A stretch of DNA of 64,000 nt from JAEUHM01 sp964538625. Its GTDB lineage: Bacteria > Verrucomicrobiota > Verrucomicrobiia > Verrucomicrobiales > Verrucomicrobiaceae. Both the position numbers and the translations under genes were made by a program. A model generated the notes under the pieces. The model worked only from the letters and a program-made list of their open reading frames with translations, was not told the origin of the DNA and made no database searches. This document shows positions 25,884-32,859 of the stretch, in pieces; position 1 is the stretch's first letter; each line of letters opens with the position of its first letter. The stretch covers positions 59,978-123,977 of the forward strand of contig CAZIGH010000008.1 of the NCBI GenBank assembly GCA_964538625.1, given 5' to 3'.

Positions 25884-26636
25884 TCAATACGTGGCCCTAC
25901 CCCCTGACAAATCAAAAACAGCCCCGGTCGTGAACGAACAGTCCTCGCTGCACAGCCAGGCCACCATGGCCGCAGCCTCTTCCGTGCGTCCAAACCTGCC
26001 CATCGGAATCTTGGACAGCATGTAATCAATGTGCTGCTGCCCCACCTGCTTGAGAATGTCTGTCTCGATGACCGCCGGGGTGACGCAGTTCACCACAATG
26101 CCGCTCTGGGCCAGCTCCTTGCCCAGTGACTTCGTCAGCGCTACCACGCCCGCCTTTGCCGCACTGTAATGAGAAGCATTCGGATTCCCCTCCTTGCCTG
26201 CTATGCTCGCTATGTTCACGATGCGACCGTAACCATGCTCGAGCATCATCGGCACCACCGAGCGACAGCAGAGATACGGGCCTATGAGGTCAATTTCTAC
26301 CACCTTCCGCCACTCCGCCACGGGTAGTTCCCAGAGTTTCGCCGTGCTGCCCGCTATTCCCGCATTGTTCACCAGCAGGTCGATGCGCCCCAGGGCGTCC
26401 TTCGTTTTCTCCGCTGCCGCCTGCACGCTGGCCTCGCTCGTCACATCTACCTGAGCAAGATGCACCGCACCCTTCTTCGAAAGCTCAAGGGCCGTCTCCG
26501 CCGCCGCTTCCGCATCAAGGTCCCAGAGGCTAACCTTCGCTCCGGAGACCACCAGCCGCTCGGCGATGGCGCGCCCGATGCCACGCGCTCCACCTGTCAC
26601 GACCGCACACCTTCCTTTCAAGTCGATTTGATTCAT
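25884..26636 (-). CDS. Short-chain dehydrogenase/reductase, FabG-like
   Basis: 250 residues from the ATG complementary to 26634-26636 (a GTG precedes it). Classical SDR: cofactor motif TGGARGIG near residues 14-21, NNAGIAG near 90, catalytic Ser in NIASIAG and the YSAAK pair (Tyr/Lys), with a C-terminal LSGGRATY ending. The acidic residue after beta-2 (WDLD) suggests NAD(H) rather than NADP(H). Closest in pattern to 3-oxoacyl-ACP reductases. It lies 31 bp after the AMP-ligase-like gene and opposite a ketosynthase pair, so a ketoreductase step in chain building is a reasonable inference. Confidence 0.85.
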   Translation of the reverse strand: MNQIDLKGRCAVVTGGARGIGRAIAERLVVSGAKVSLWDLDAEAAAETALELSKKGAVHLAQVDVTSEASVQAAAEKTKDALGRIDLLVNNAGIAGSTAKLWELPVAEWRKVVEIDLIGPYLCCRSVVPMMLEHGYGRIVNIASIAGKEGNPNASHYSAAKAGVVALTKSLGKELAQSGIVVNCVTPAVIETDILKQVGQQHIDYMLSKIPMGRFGRTEEAAAMVAWLCSEDCSFTTGAVFDLSGGRATY

Positions 26637-26667
26637 CACCAGATGCTAGAAGCCCGGCTTCGAAACG

Positions 26668-27855
26668 TCAACTCTCCTCCACGGCGAGCCAGCGGCGTGG
26701 CATCTCCCACGGAGCCAGCCGTTCACAGGCTTTCGCTTTGAAATCCTGAGTCAACTCACAGGCAGGTAGCGGCACGTGGGCCGCCAGCTCCTCGCAGCGC
26801 TCCGGATCACGACTCTTGAAGCCCGAAATCGTGATCGCTAGGCCCGTACTTAGACGCATCTTCGCTGCCACTTCAGCAGGGCTGAGCTTGCGCCCGGCGA
26901 CGTTGATGCCTGCACCACAAGTGCCATGGAGAAACAGCCGCCCTTCCCGCACCTCCCCCAGGTCCCAGGTGAGATGGCACCCCGCATCAAACACGTCTCC
27001 CGCCTCTCGCTGGTCGTAGCTCAAACCCACGGACGAACTCCGCACCTCCACCCGCCCCCCATTCACTGCCGCCTCGACTCCAGGTAGCAGCTCGCCTGCA
27101 TCCTCATCGCACTCACGAAGGCAGTCCGTCATGTCGAGAGACACTGCGCCAGACTCGCTGGTGCCGTAAAGCGTTCGTACCTTCAGCCCGCAGGCCTCCC
27201 GCAGTCTGCGCTCCAGCGCCACCGTCAGCCGCGCACCAGCGCTCAGCCCGGTGTGAACCGCTGACATCTGGACACCACTCAAGCACCATGCTTTCCAAAG
27301 AGAGGGCACCCCGGCCAGAAGCACCTCGCCGCGACCTTCCAGCGCCTTGGAAACGGGTTCTGGAAACGGGTGCGGCAGCCACACCAAGTGAACCCCATGC
27401 CGCAGCACCTGAAAGACGCCTATGGACAGCCCGTAGCTGTGCCCCATGGAGATCGGCGCCACCACCGCAGAGTGCTCACCTATCTTCACCGCCGCATGAA
27501 TACGGTCCACGTCCGCCATCACTTGGTCCAGAGTGAAAAACTGACATCTCCGCACGCCGCTCGCCCCCACCGTCTGCTTGATCAGTGCAGTGCCAACGGG
27601 AGGGCGGATGGCCGGAGGATGCGGTGAGCGGTCCGCCTCCAGCACATGGACCATCCTTCCCGTAGTCCAGCCCGCGACGAGCGCCGCAGCTACATTCACC
27701 GCATGACCACTGGCATACACCACCTCGCCGCCGCACTTCCTCAGAGCGTTGGCGCGCTCCTCCAGCTGGCGGAACGTCACCACACCCTCAGGCGTGGTGA
27801 TGGCAGGTTGCTCTGCCTTTTGCGCCACGAGTTGCCTCCATCCGTCACCAAACAT
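26668..27855 (-). CDS. AMP-dependent ligase (ANL superfamily)-like protein, degenerate
   Basis: 395 residues, short for ANL enzymes (about 500). The N-terminus has the typical PAITTPEGVVTFRQLEERANAL. The core phosphate loop, usually T-S-G-T-T-G-x-P-K, reads TVGASGVRR at 95-103. The A5 motif YGTSESG is intact at 230-236, and a TWDLGEV segment stands for T-G-D-L-G. The chain stops at PWEMPRRWLAVEES, before the C-terminal A10 lysine loop. Family role: adenylate a carboxylic acid and load it on CoA or a carrier protein; here weak or altered activity is possible. First gene of the minus-strand operon; the promoter region is shared with the divergent ketosynthase. Confidence 0.72.
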   Translation of the reverse strand: MFGDGWRQLVAQKAEQPAITTPEGVVTFRQLEERANALRKCGGEVVYASGHAVNVAAALVAGWTTGRMVHVLEADRSPHPPAIRPPVGTALIKQTVGASGVRRCQFFTLDQVMADVDRIHAAVKIGEHSAVVAPISMGHSYGLSIGVFQVLRHGVHLVWLPHPFPEPVSKALEGRGEVLLAGVPSLWKAWCLSGVQMSAVHTGLSAGARLTVALERRLREACGLKVRTLYGTSESGAVSLDMTDCLRECDEDAGELLPGVEAAVNGGRVEVRSSSVGLSYDQREAGDVFDAGCHLTWDLGEVREGRLFLHGTCGAGINVAGRKLSPAEVAAKMRLSTGLAITISGFKSRDPERCEELAAHVPLPACELTQDFKAKACERLAPWEMPRRWLAVEES

Positions 27856-27863
27856 TTGAATCT

Positions 27864-27876
27864 TGAAGCCGCTTCA
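27864..27876. promoter_or_regulatory. Palindrome TGAAGC-C-GCTTCA before the ligase-like gene
   Basis: A perfect 6-1-6 inverted repeat whose edge is 8 bp from the ligase-like start, inside the 116-bp divergent promoter region. Position suits an operator or a translation-blocking hairpin. Confidence 0.4.
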
Positions 27877-27889
27877 GCTAATCCACAAC

Positions 27890-27907
27890 GGGTACCTGGC
27901 GGTGCCC
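27890..27907. promoter_or_regulatory. Potential hairpin in the divergent promoter region
   Basis: GGGTACC-TGGC-GGTGCCC can pair over 7 bp with one G-T wobble and a 4-nt loop, 64 bp before the ketosynthase start. No poly-T follows, so a regulatory or incidental hairpin. Confidence 0.3.
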
Positions 27908-27971
27908 GATACTGCCAGCATTCCTTTTCGGATCAAGTTTCCCCTTTCGTTTCTCCCTCGTAGATTTCCCA

Positions 27972-29210
27972 GTGCCCAGACTTTTATCACAGCGCACCTT
28001 CATTACCGGTATGGGGATCGTCTCGCCCCTCGGCTTGGGACAGAGAGAAAATGAGGAAGCGCTGCGGGCCAACCGCACTGCCTTCCGCCCGGTCACGCTC
28101 TTTGATGTCAGCCATCGCATCGCCAAAACCGCTGCCAGCATCGACCTTCCGGATGAGCGACTCTTTCTCCGTCTTGGGCGCAAGGCCGCCTTTGCAGATC
28201 GTGGCACCACCATGCTCATGCTCTCCATTCGCGAGTGCCTTCAGCACGCCAGCTTGGCTGACTTAAGTGGAATCGACGCGTTGGTCATCGGCACCTCCGC
28301 CGGAGCCATGCCACTGGGAGAGGACTACTTTCGACAGGCCACCTCGTCCTCGAGCAGGCGACGCGGCCAACTCCGGCGCGTGGACTCCTACATGCCGCAC
28401 CGGCAAATGGCCCTCATCACCGAGGAGTTTGACTGGCGCGGGCCCGTTACGCTCATCTCGAACGCTTGTGCCTCTGGAGCCAACGCCATCGGCCACGCAC
28501 TTGGCATGATACGCACTGGCCGGGCTAAGCGTGTCCTCGCTGGTGGCTACGACGCACTGGCAGATCTCGTTTTCGCTGGATTTGATTCTTTGAAGGCGCT
28601 CGCGCCTTCCGGCATCCCGCGCCCCTTTGACGCCGCACGGGACGGCCTGGCCATAGGTGAAGGGGCTAGTGTCATGCTCATTGAGTCCGAGGAAGCCGCC
28701 ACTGAGCGCAGGGCAGAGGCCCTTGCCCGTCTCTGCTCGTACGCTACGGCCACCGACCTGCATCACCTCACCCAGCCTGACCCCGCAGGCAGCGCCGCAG
28801 TAAGGACGATGACAGAGGCCTCTCGCTTAGCGAACCTTGAACCCGGCCAAGTTGGATACATCAACTCTCACGGAACGGGCACCCCTCACAATGACGTGGC
28901 AGAAGCAAATGCCATCAGCCAGTGGGCCGGCAGTGCAGCGGCTGGCATTCCAGTCAGTTCCACCAAGTCTGCCATGGGCCACCTGCTGGGCGGCGCGGGT
29001 GCGGTGGAGGCCTCCATCTGCCTCATGGCCCTCTTGGGCCAGTGGCTTCCCGGCAGCCTCAACGTCAGGGAGCCAGATTCAGCCGTGACTTTTGACCTAG
29101 TGCGCGAGTTCCGCCCCGCCAAGCTCTCCCATGCACTGACCAACTCCTTCGGATTTGGTGGCACAAATGCCACTCTCATCCTCGGCACCATGGAGGGTCA
29201 CTCCGCATGA
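27972..29210 (+). CDS. 3-oxoacyl-ACP synthase (FabF-type ketosynthase)
   Basis: 412 residues with a GTG start at 27972. The full condensing-enzyme triad is present: nucleophile Cys166 in SNACASGANAIG, His300 in INSHGTGTPHND, Lys332 and His337 in TKSAMGHLLGGAGAVE, and the glycine-rich end NSFGFGGTNA. Known role: decarboxylative Claisen condensation of malonyl-ACP onto a Cys-bound acyl chain. Its stop overlaps the start of a second, triad-less ketosynthase by 4 bp (ATGA), the arrangement of KS-alpha/KS-beta pairs in type II polyketide and aryl polyene systems. Housekeeping fabF is probably elsewhere. Confidence 0.88.
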   Translation: MPRLLSQRTFITGMGIVSPLGLGQRENEEALRANRTAFRPVTLFDVSHRIAKTAASIDLPDERLFLRLGRKAAFADRGTTMLMLSIRECLQHASLADLSGIDALVIGTSAGAMPLGEDYFRQATSSSSRRRGQLRRVDSYMPHRQMALITEEFDWRGPVTLISNACASGANAIGHALGMIRTGRAKRVLAGGYDALADLVFAGFDSLKALAPSGIPRPFDAARDGLAIGEGASVMLIESEEAATERRAEALARLCSYATATDLHHLTQPDPAGSAAVRTMTEASRLANLEPGQVGYINSHGTGTPHNDVAEANAISQWAGSAAAGIPVSSTKSAMGHLLGGAGAVEASICLMALLGQWLPGSLNVREPDSAVTFDLVREFRPAKLSHALTNSFGFGGTNATLILGTMEGHSA

Positions 29211-30235
29211 ACTGGAAAACCTTCGATCTCGGAATCTTGGGCACAGGGGCCGTCACGCCCGCTGGATGGCTCACCCAAGATTTCATCTCCTGCTGTCTGG
29301 AGGAGCGGCGGCTTCAGTGGGTGGAGCCTGCTCGCTCACACGGCGTCGAACGCGGCTGGAAGTGCCGTGTGCACACCGTCCCCGGAGCCGCACCCGCAGA
29401 GTTGCTCCCCAAGTCTCCTCGGCTCCGGCGTGCCAGCCCGCTCACCAAGTTTGAAGTGGCTGCGTCCATGCAGGCACTGGCTGGTGCAGGCCTCCGTGCG
29501 GAAGAAATCGCCAGTCGGCTGGGCATCATTCACGTTCTGCAAAACGGCTGCGTCCAGTACTCCGACCGTTTCTTCGCCGAACTACAGGTTCAACCCGAGC
29601 TGCCCAGCCCTCTCATTTTTCCTGAGACCGTGTTCAACGCTCCCGCCTCACACCTGGCCCAGTGCCTTGGAGTCAACGGCATGGTCACGACCCTGGTGGG
29701 AGAACCCAATCACCTCGTGGAAGCAGTGTTCACCGCGCGTCAGTGGATGGACGAGGGCTTGGTGGATTACTGCCTGGTCATCGCCAGCGAGGAGATGGAC
29801 TGGCTCACAGCGGAAGCTCTTAGCTACTACCACCCCGACCTCATCGGCAGCGAAGGGGCTGCCGCCCTGCTCTTTGGCCCCCGCGTTGGAGGCCGGCCTG
29901 CCCTGGCCGCCACAGTGTCGCCTCAGGCGCATCACCTTCCCACCGAGCGAGCAGCGGTCATTCACGAGCTTGCGGCAGAAGCTCGCAGTAAGTGGCCGGA
30001 AGGGCTTCTCGTGGACCATCTCTGCGGCGTGGACAGAGTGGATCATGCAGAGTCCAGCGCCTGGAGGAACTGGCCCCAGGATCGTTTCTCCCCCCGGGCC
30101 ATCACTGGCGATACCCTGGGGGCTTCCACCGCGTTGCAGTGGGTGCTGGCAGCTCATCTGGCCGCCTCCAGTCAGCGGCCCGTCGTGATCTCCATGCCCG
30201 GCTCCACGGCTTCCTCCATCGCAGTCATGGCCTGA
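29207..30235 (+). CDS. Ketosynthase-like protein without catalytic triad (chain-length-factor type)
   Basis: 342 residues, shorter than its partner. Thiolase-fold features can be followed: LGTGAVTPAG at the start, then NGMVTTLVGEPNHLVEAV around 157-173, where Val164 aligns with the nucleophile Cys, LVIASEEMD, and ITGDTLGASTALQWVLAAHL near 299-318, where Lys/His of the K-S-x-x-G-H motif are missing. No H-G-T-G-T motif is visible. By analogy with KS-beta/CLF subunits it probably pairs with the upstream active ketosynthase and sets chain length or stabilises it. Translational coupling with that gene supports a heterodimer; assignment is inference. Confidence 0.72.
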   Translation: MNWKTFDLGILGTGAVTPAGWLTQDFISCCLEERRLQWVEPARSHGVERGWKCRVHTVPGAAPAELLPKSPRLRRASPLTKFEVAASMQALAGAGLRAEEIASRLGIIHVLQNGCVQYSDRFFAELQVQPELPSPLIFPETVFNAPASHLAQCLGVNGMVTTLVGEPNHLVEAVFTARQWMDEGLVDYCLVIASEEMDWLTAEALSYYHPDLIGSEGAAALLFGPRVGGRPALAATVSPQAHHLPTERAAVIHELAAEARSKWPEGLLVDHLCGVDRVDHAESSAWRNWPQDRFSPRAITGDTLGASTALQWVLAAHLAASSQRPVVISMPGSTASSIAVMA

Positions 30236-30272
30236 GCCTGCGGCAGCCCGCAACTACTCCAGGCAAAATAAG

Positions 30273-30294
30273 GACAAAAAACGCTTGTCTTTTT
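30273..30294 (+). terminator. Weak possible intrinsic terminator
   Basis: GACAA-N7-TTGTC followed by TTTTT, 38 bp after the chain-length-factor stop. The 5-bp stem is weak; partial termination between this gene and the desaturase is possible. Confidence 0.3.
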
Positions 30295-30355
30295 GGCTGC
30301 TGGTTTGGCCAAAAGTGTGGTAAGACTCCCGCCACCAACCTACAGACCAGCTTCG

Positions 30356-31390
30356 ATGACCAGCGCCAACCTACCCCAGAACGGCAACCCACTCCCCAGC
30401 ATCAACGATTGGAAGGCCATAGTGGCCCAGTATTCCATCCCCTCCCTGCCGAAGGCTATCTGGCAGATCGTGAACACTTTCGTACCCTATTTCACGCTCT
30501 GGTATCTCATGTATCTGAGCCTCTCGGTCTCCTACTGGATCACACTCGCCCTGGCAGTGCTCGCAGGCTTGCTCCTGGTGCGTGTCTTCATCATCTTCCA
30601 TGACTGCGGCCACGGCTCCTTCTTCAAATCCCGCCGAGCAAATGACATCCTGGGTTTCATCACGGGAATGCTCACCTTCACACCTTACGGTCACTGGCGC
30701 TGGCAGCACTCCGTGCATCATGCCACATCAGGAGACCTCGACCGGCGCGGTGACGGTGATATCTGGACTCTTACCGTGAAGGAATACCTGGAGTCCTCTC
30801 CCAGCCGCCGGTTCTTCTACCGCATCGCTCGCAATCCGTTCGTCCTCTTCGTTCTTGCACCGCTGGGGCTTTTCCTGATTTATCAGCGTTTCCCCTCAGC
30901 CAATGCCAAGGGCAAGGATCGCCGCTCGGTGATCTGGATGAACATCGCCGTGACGGCCATGGTCGCCTTCGGCTGCTGGCTCTTCGGCTGGCAGAACTAC
31001 CTTCTTATGCAGCTCCCTGTTACCATGACGGCGGGTGCAGCCGGAATCTGGATGTTTTACGTTCAGCACCAATACGAGGACACCTACTGGGAGCATCGGG
31101 ATGAGTGGGACTACACCACCGCCGCACTCCAGGGCAGTTCCTTCTACAAGCTGCCCAAGATCCTCCAATGGTTCACCGGCAACATCGGCTTCCACCACAT
31201 CCACCATCTCGGGTCCAAGATTCCCAACTACAACCTCGAGCGTTGCCACAACTCGCATGAGATTTTCCAGCAGGTCAAGCCTCTGACCTTCCTTGAAAGC
31301 CTCAAGTGCATCTCCCTGCGTCTGTGGGACGAAGAGTCACGCCGCCTGGTGGGCTACAGCCATCTCAAAAAACTGCGGGCAGACTCCTGA
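30356..31390 (+). CDS. Acyl-lipid fatty acid desaturase (delta-12/omega-3 type)
   Basis: 344 residues from the ATG at 30356. The three histidine clusters of membrane di-iron desaturases are present: HDCGHGS near 82, HSVHH near 119 and FHHIHH near 281. Four to six hydrophobic segments surround them. Known role: O2-dependent introduction of a cis double bond into membrane lipid acyl chains, using ferredoxin or cytochrome electrons. It is separated from the chain-length factor by 120 bp with a weak hairpin, so it may be partly independent. It ends at a strong hairpin shared with the convergent cytochrome gene. Confidence 0.88.
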   Translation: MTSANLPQNGNPLPSINDWKAIVAQYSIPSLPKAIWQIVNTFVPYFTLWYLMYLSLSVSYWITLALAVLAGLLLVRVFIIFHDCGHGSFFKSRRANDILGFITGMLTFTPYGHWRWQHSVHHATSGDLDRRGDGDIWTLTVKEYLESSPSRRFFYRIARNPFVLFVLAPLGLFLIYQRFPSANAKGKDRRSVIWMNIAVTAMVAFGCWLFGWQNYLLMQLPVTMTAGAAGIWMFYVQHQYEDTYWEHRDEWDYTTAALQGSSFYKLPKILQWFTGNIGFHHIHHLGSKIPNYNLERCHNSHEIFQQVKPLTFLESLKCISLRLWDEESRRLVGYSHLKKLRADS

Positions 31391-31420
31391 GCTTCTGGCT
31401 AGTCACACTCCTCCACGAAA

Positions 31421-31446
31421 AACGCGGCTCCCTCCGGAGCCGCGTT
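31421..31446. terminator. Bidirectional intrinsic terminator
   Basis: A perfect 11-bp GC-rich stem (AACGCGGCTCC pairing with GGAGCCGCGTT) with a CTCC loop between two convergent genes. Minus-strand transcripts would end in a TTTTT run made by the AAAAA at 31418-31422; on the plus strand the stem is followed by CCATTTT. Confidence 0.85.
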
Positions 31447-31485
31447 CCATTTTGGGTAAAAGCTGATCGTCGCAGACGGACTGGC

Positions 31486-31911
31486 TTACTCCTTCTCTCC
31501 TGTCCAGGCACCCATATTGGCCCCTTCGTCGATCCACTTCTTAATGATCTCCTGCTGCTCCTTGGTAAGGCGGTCACCTTTGGGCGGCATGGCATCGTCA
31601 GCGTCATCAGGGAGTGTGGTCATGGTGTAAACCTTGCTCTTCGAGGCATCACCAACCACCACGTTGTCAGGGGCGCTGCTGCCGCTCTTCAAAAGGAACT
31701 CAGCTCCATCCATGCGGAACTTGCCCTTCGGCTTCTTGATGCGGCCGTTCTCGTCGGTGTATTCCTTCTTATGGCACTCAAAGCAGCGCTCCTTGAAGAT
31801 GGGGAGCACCTGCTTTTCAAAATCCACCTTGCCGTCTGGGGTCTGGGCGGAAACGGTGAGGCTGCCCAGGGCAAGGACAGCGGCAGTAGAGGTGAGGATA
31901 GCTTTAATCAT
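31486..31911 (-). CDS. Exported small c-type cytochrome (PSCyt1-like)
   Basis: 141 residues from the ATG complementary to 31909-31911. A signal peptide (about 1-22, ending VSAQ) precedes one haem-binding CFECH motif near residue 42. The C-terminal part MPPKGDRLTKEQQEIIKKWIDEGA is the conserved distal part of planctomycete-type cytochrome c domains and carries the likely axial Met. In the phylum this domain is usually fused to DUF1549/DUF1553; here it stands alone, about 4.3 kb downstream of such a gene on the same strand. Likely a periplasmic electron carrier. C-rich leader (CAACCCATCCATCCCCCC) before the start. Confidence 0.82.
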   Translation of the reverse strand: MIKAILTSTAAVLALGSLTVSAQTPDGKVDFEKQVLPIFKERCFECHKKEYTDENGRIKKPKGKFRMDGAEFLLKSGSSAPDNVVVGDASKSKVYTMTTLPDDADDAMPPKGDRLTKEQQEIIKKWIDEGANMGAWTGEKE

Positions 31912-31996
31912 TGATTTGGGGGGATGGATGGGTTGAGGGATTTGGACAAGGTAGACATTCAAACGTGCTCGCTGTCCTGCTACGGGTCAAGCGGCT

Positions 31997-32854
31997 TCAA
32001 GGTTTCATCGGTGCGTTAAAGGTAACGCGGCTGATGATCTCATGCAGTTTGTCCCGGGTTTTGATGACACGGTCCTTCTCCGGCGGGGCCTCGCTCAGCC
32101 AATAGCGCGCCACGGTGTCGATAAGCGTACCCATGGCGCTGATGCGCTCATGCGCCCGCACGGATTCTCCCAGGTGCGCGTAACGACCCTGAAGATCCTT
32201 CAAAAGAGCCTCAGAACCAATGCAGAGCGGATACAACCCGGCATCGTCGGACTCCGCAAGGATGCAAGACACCACATGCAGCAGCCGCACCCAGAGTCCT
32301 ATATCGACCAGTGTGGACAAATCCTCATCCCGCTGCTCCTTAAGCAGTCGGCAGAGTTCCTGATGCCCATCCACCACCTCTTGGCGCAGTTCCGTCCAGT
32401 TTTCCATCTCTGCCAGCTTGCCCTGGGACATCAGCCGCGGGGTGAGCTTTTCCCCCAGTCCCAAGGTACGGCAGTAGGCCAGCACATCCTGGTTGGTGTT
32501 GCGGAACTGCTGGGCATCAGTGGCTTGCAGTGAAAGAAAACTGTCAGCCAGCAGACTGCCGAGCACAAAGGCACCGCGCTCCCGCTCGTTCGGCGGCACG
32601 GGCGGCGCATCACGGTAGTGCTGCCGCCAGCGGGCTTTGATTCTCGAGCCGATGCCGTCCAGAAAGTCTGCCGGCGTCTGATCCGGAGCCCAGCCCACTC
32701 CGCGCAAGTCATCAATGCGCGGCTCCACCATGAACACCCTCAGTTGCGGAGGCTGAGGCAACGCTGGCTGAGACGGTGGTTTCTCCTGCGCATCCGCTAG
32801 CGCACGCACCGCGAGACAGGTGGACAGGATGGCGATGGAACGAAGCACACCCAT
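31997..32854 (-). CDS. Secreted protein of unknown function
   Basis: 285 residues from the ATG complementary to 32852-32854. A GTG three codons earlier would overlap the glmS stop (GTGA). A signal peptide (about 1-23, ending RALADAQ) is followed by a short Pro/Gln-rich linker and then an entirely helical-looking domain (about 60-280) with regularly spaced Leu, several Asp/Glu/Arg-rich helices, and three Cys. I do not recognise the family. Its position right after glmS suggests co-transcription, but nothing in it points to amino-sugar metabolism. Confidence 0.65.
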   Translation of the reverse strand: MGVLRSIAILSTCLAVRALADAQEKPPSQPALPQPPQLRVFMVEPRIDDLRGVGWAPDQTPADFLDGIGSRIKARWRQHYRDAPPVPPNERERGAFVLGSLLADSFLSLQATDAQQFRNTNQDVLAYCRTLGLGEKLTPRLMSQGKLAEMENWTELRQEVVDGHQELCRLLKEQRDEDLSTLVDIGLWVRLLHVVSCILAESDDAGLYPLCIGSEALLKDLQGRYAHLGESVRAHERISAMGTLIDTVARYWLSEAPPEKDRVIKTRDKLHEIISRVTFNAPMKP

Positions 32855-32859
32855 GATCT

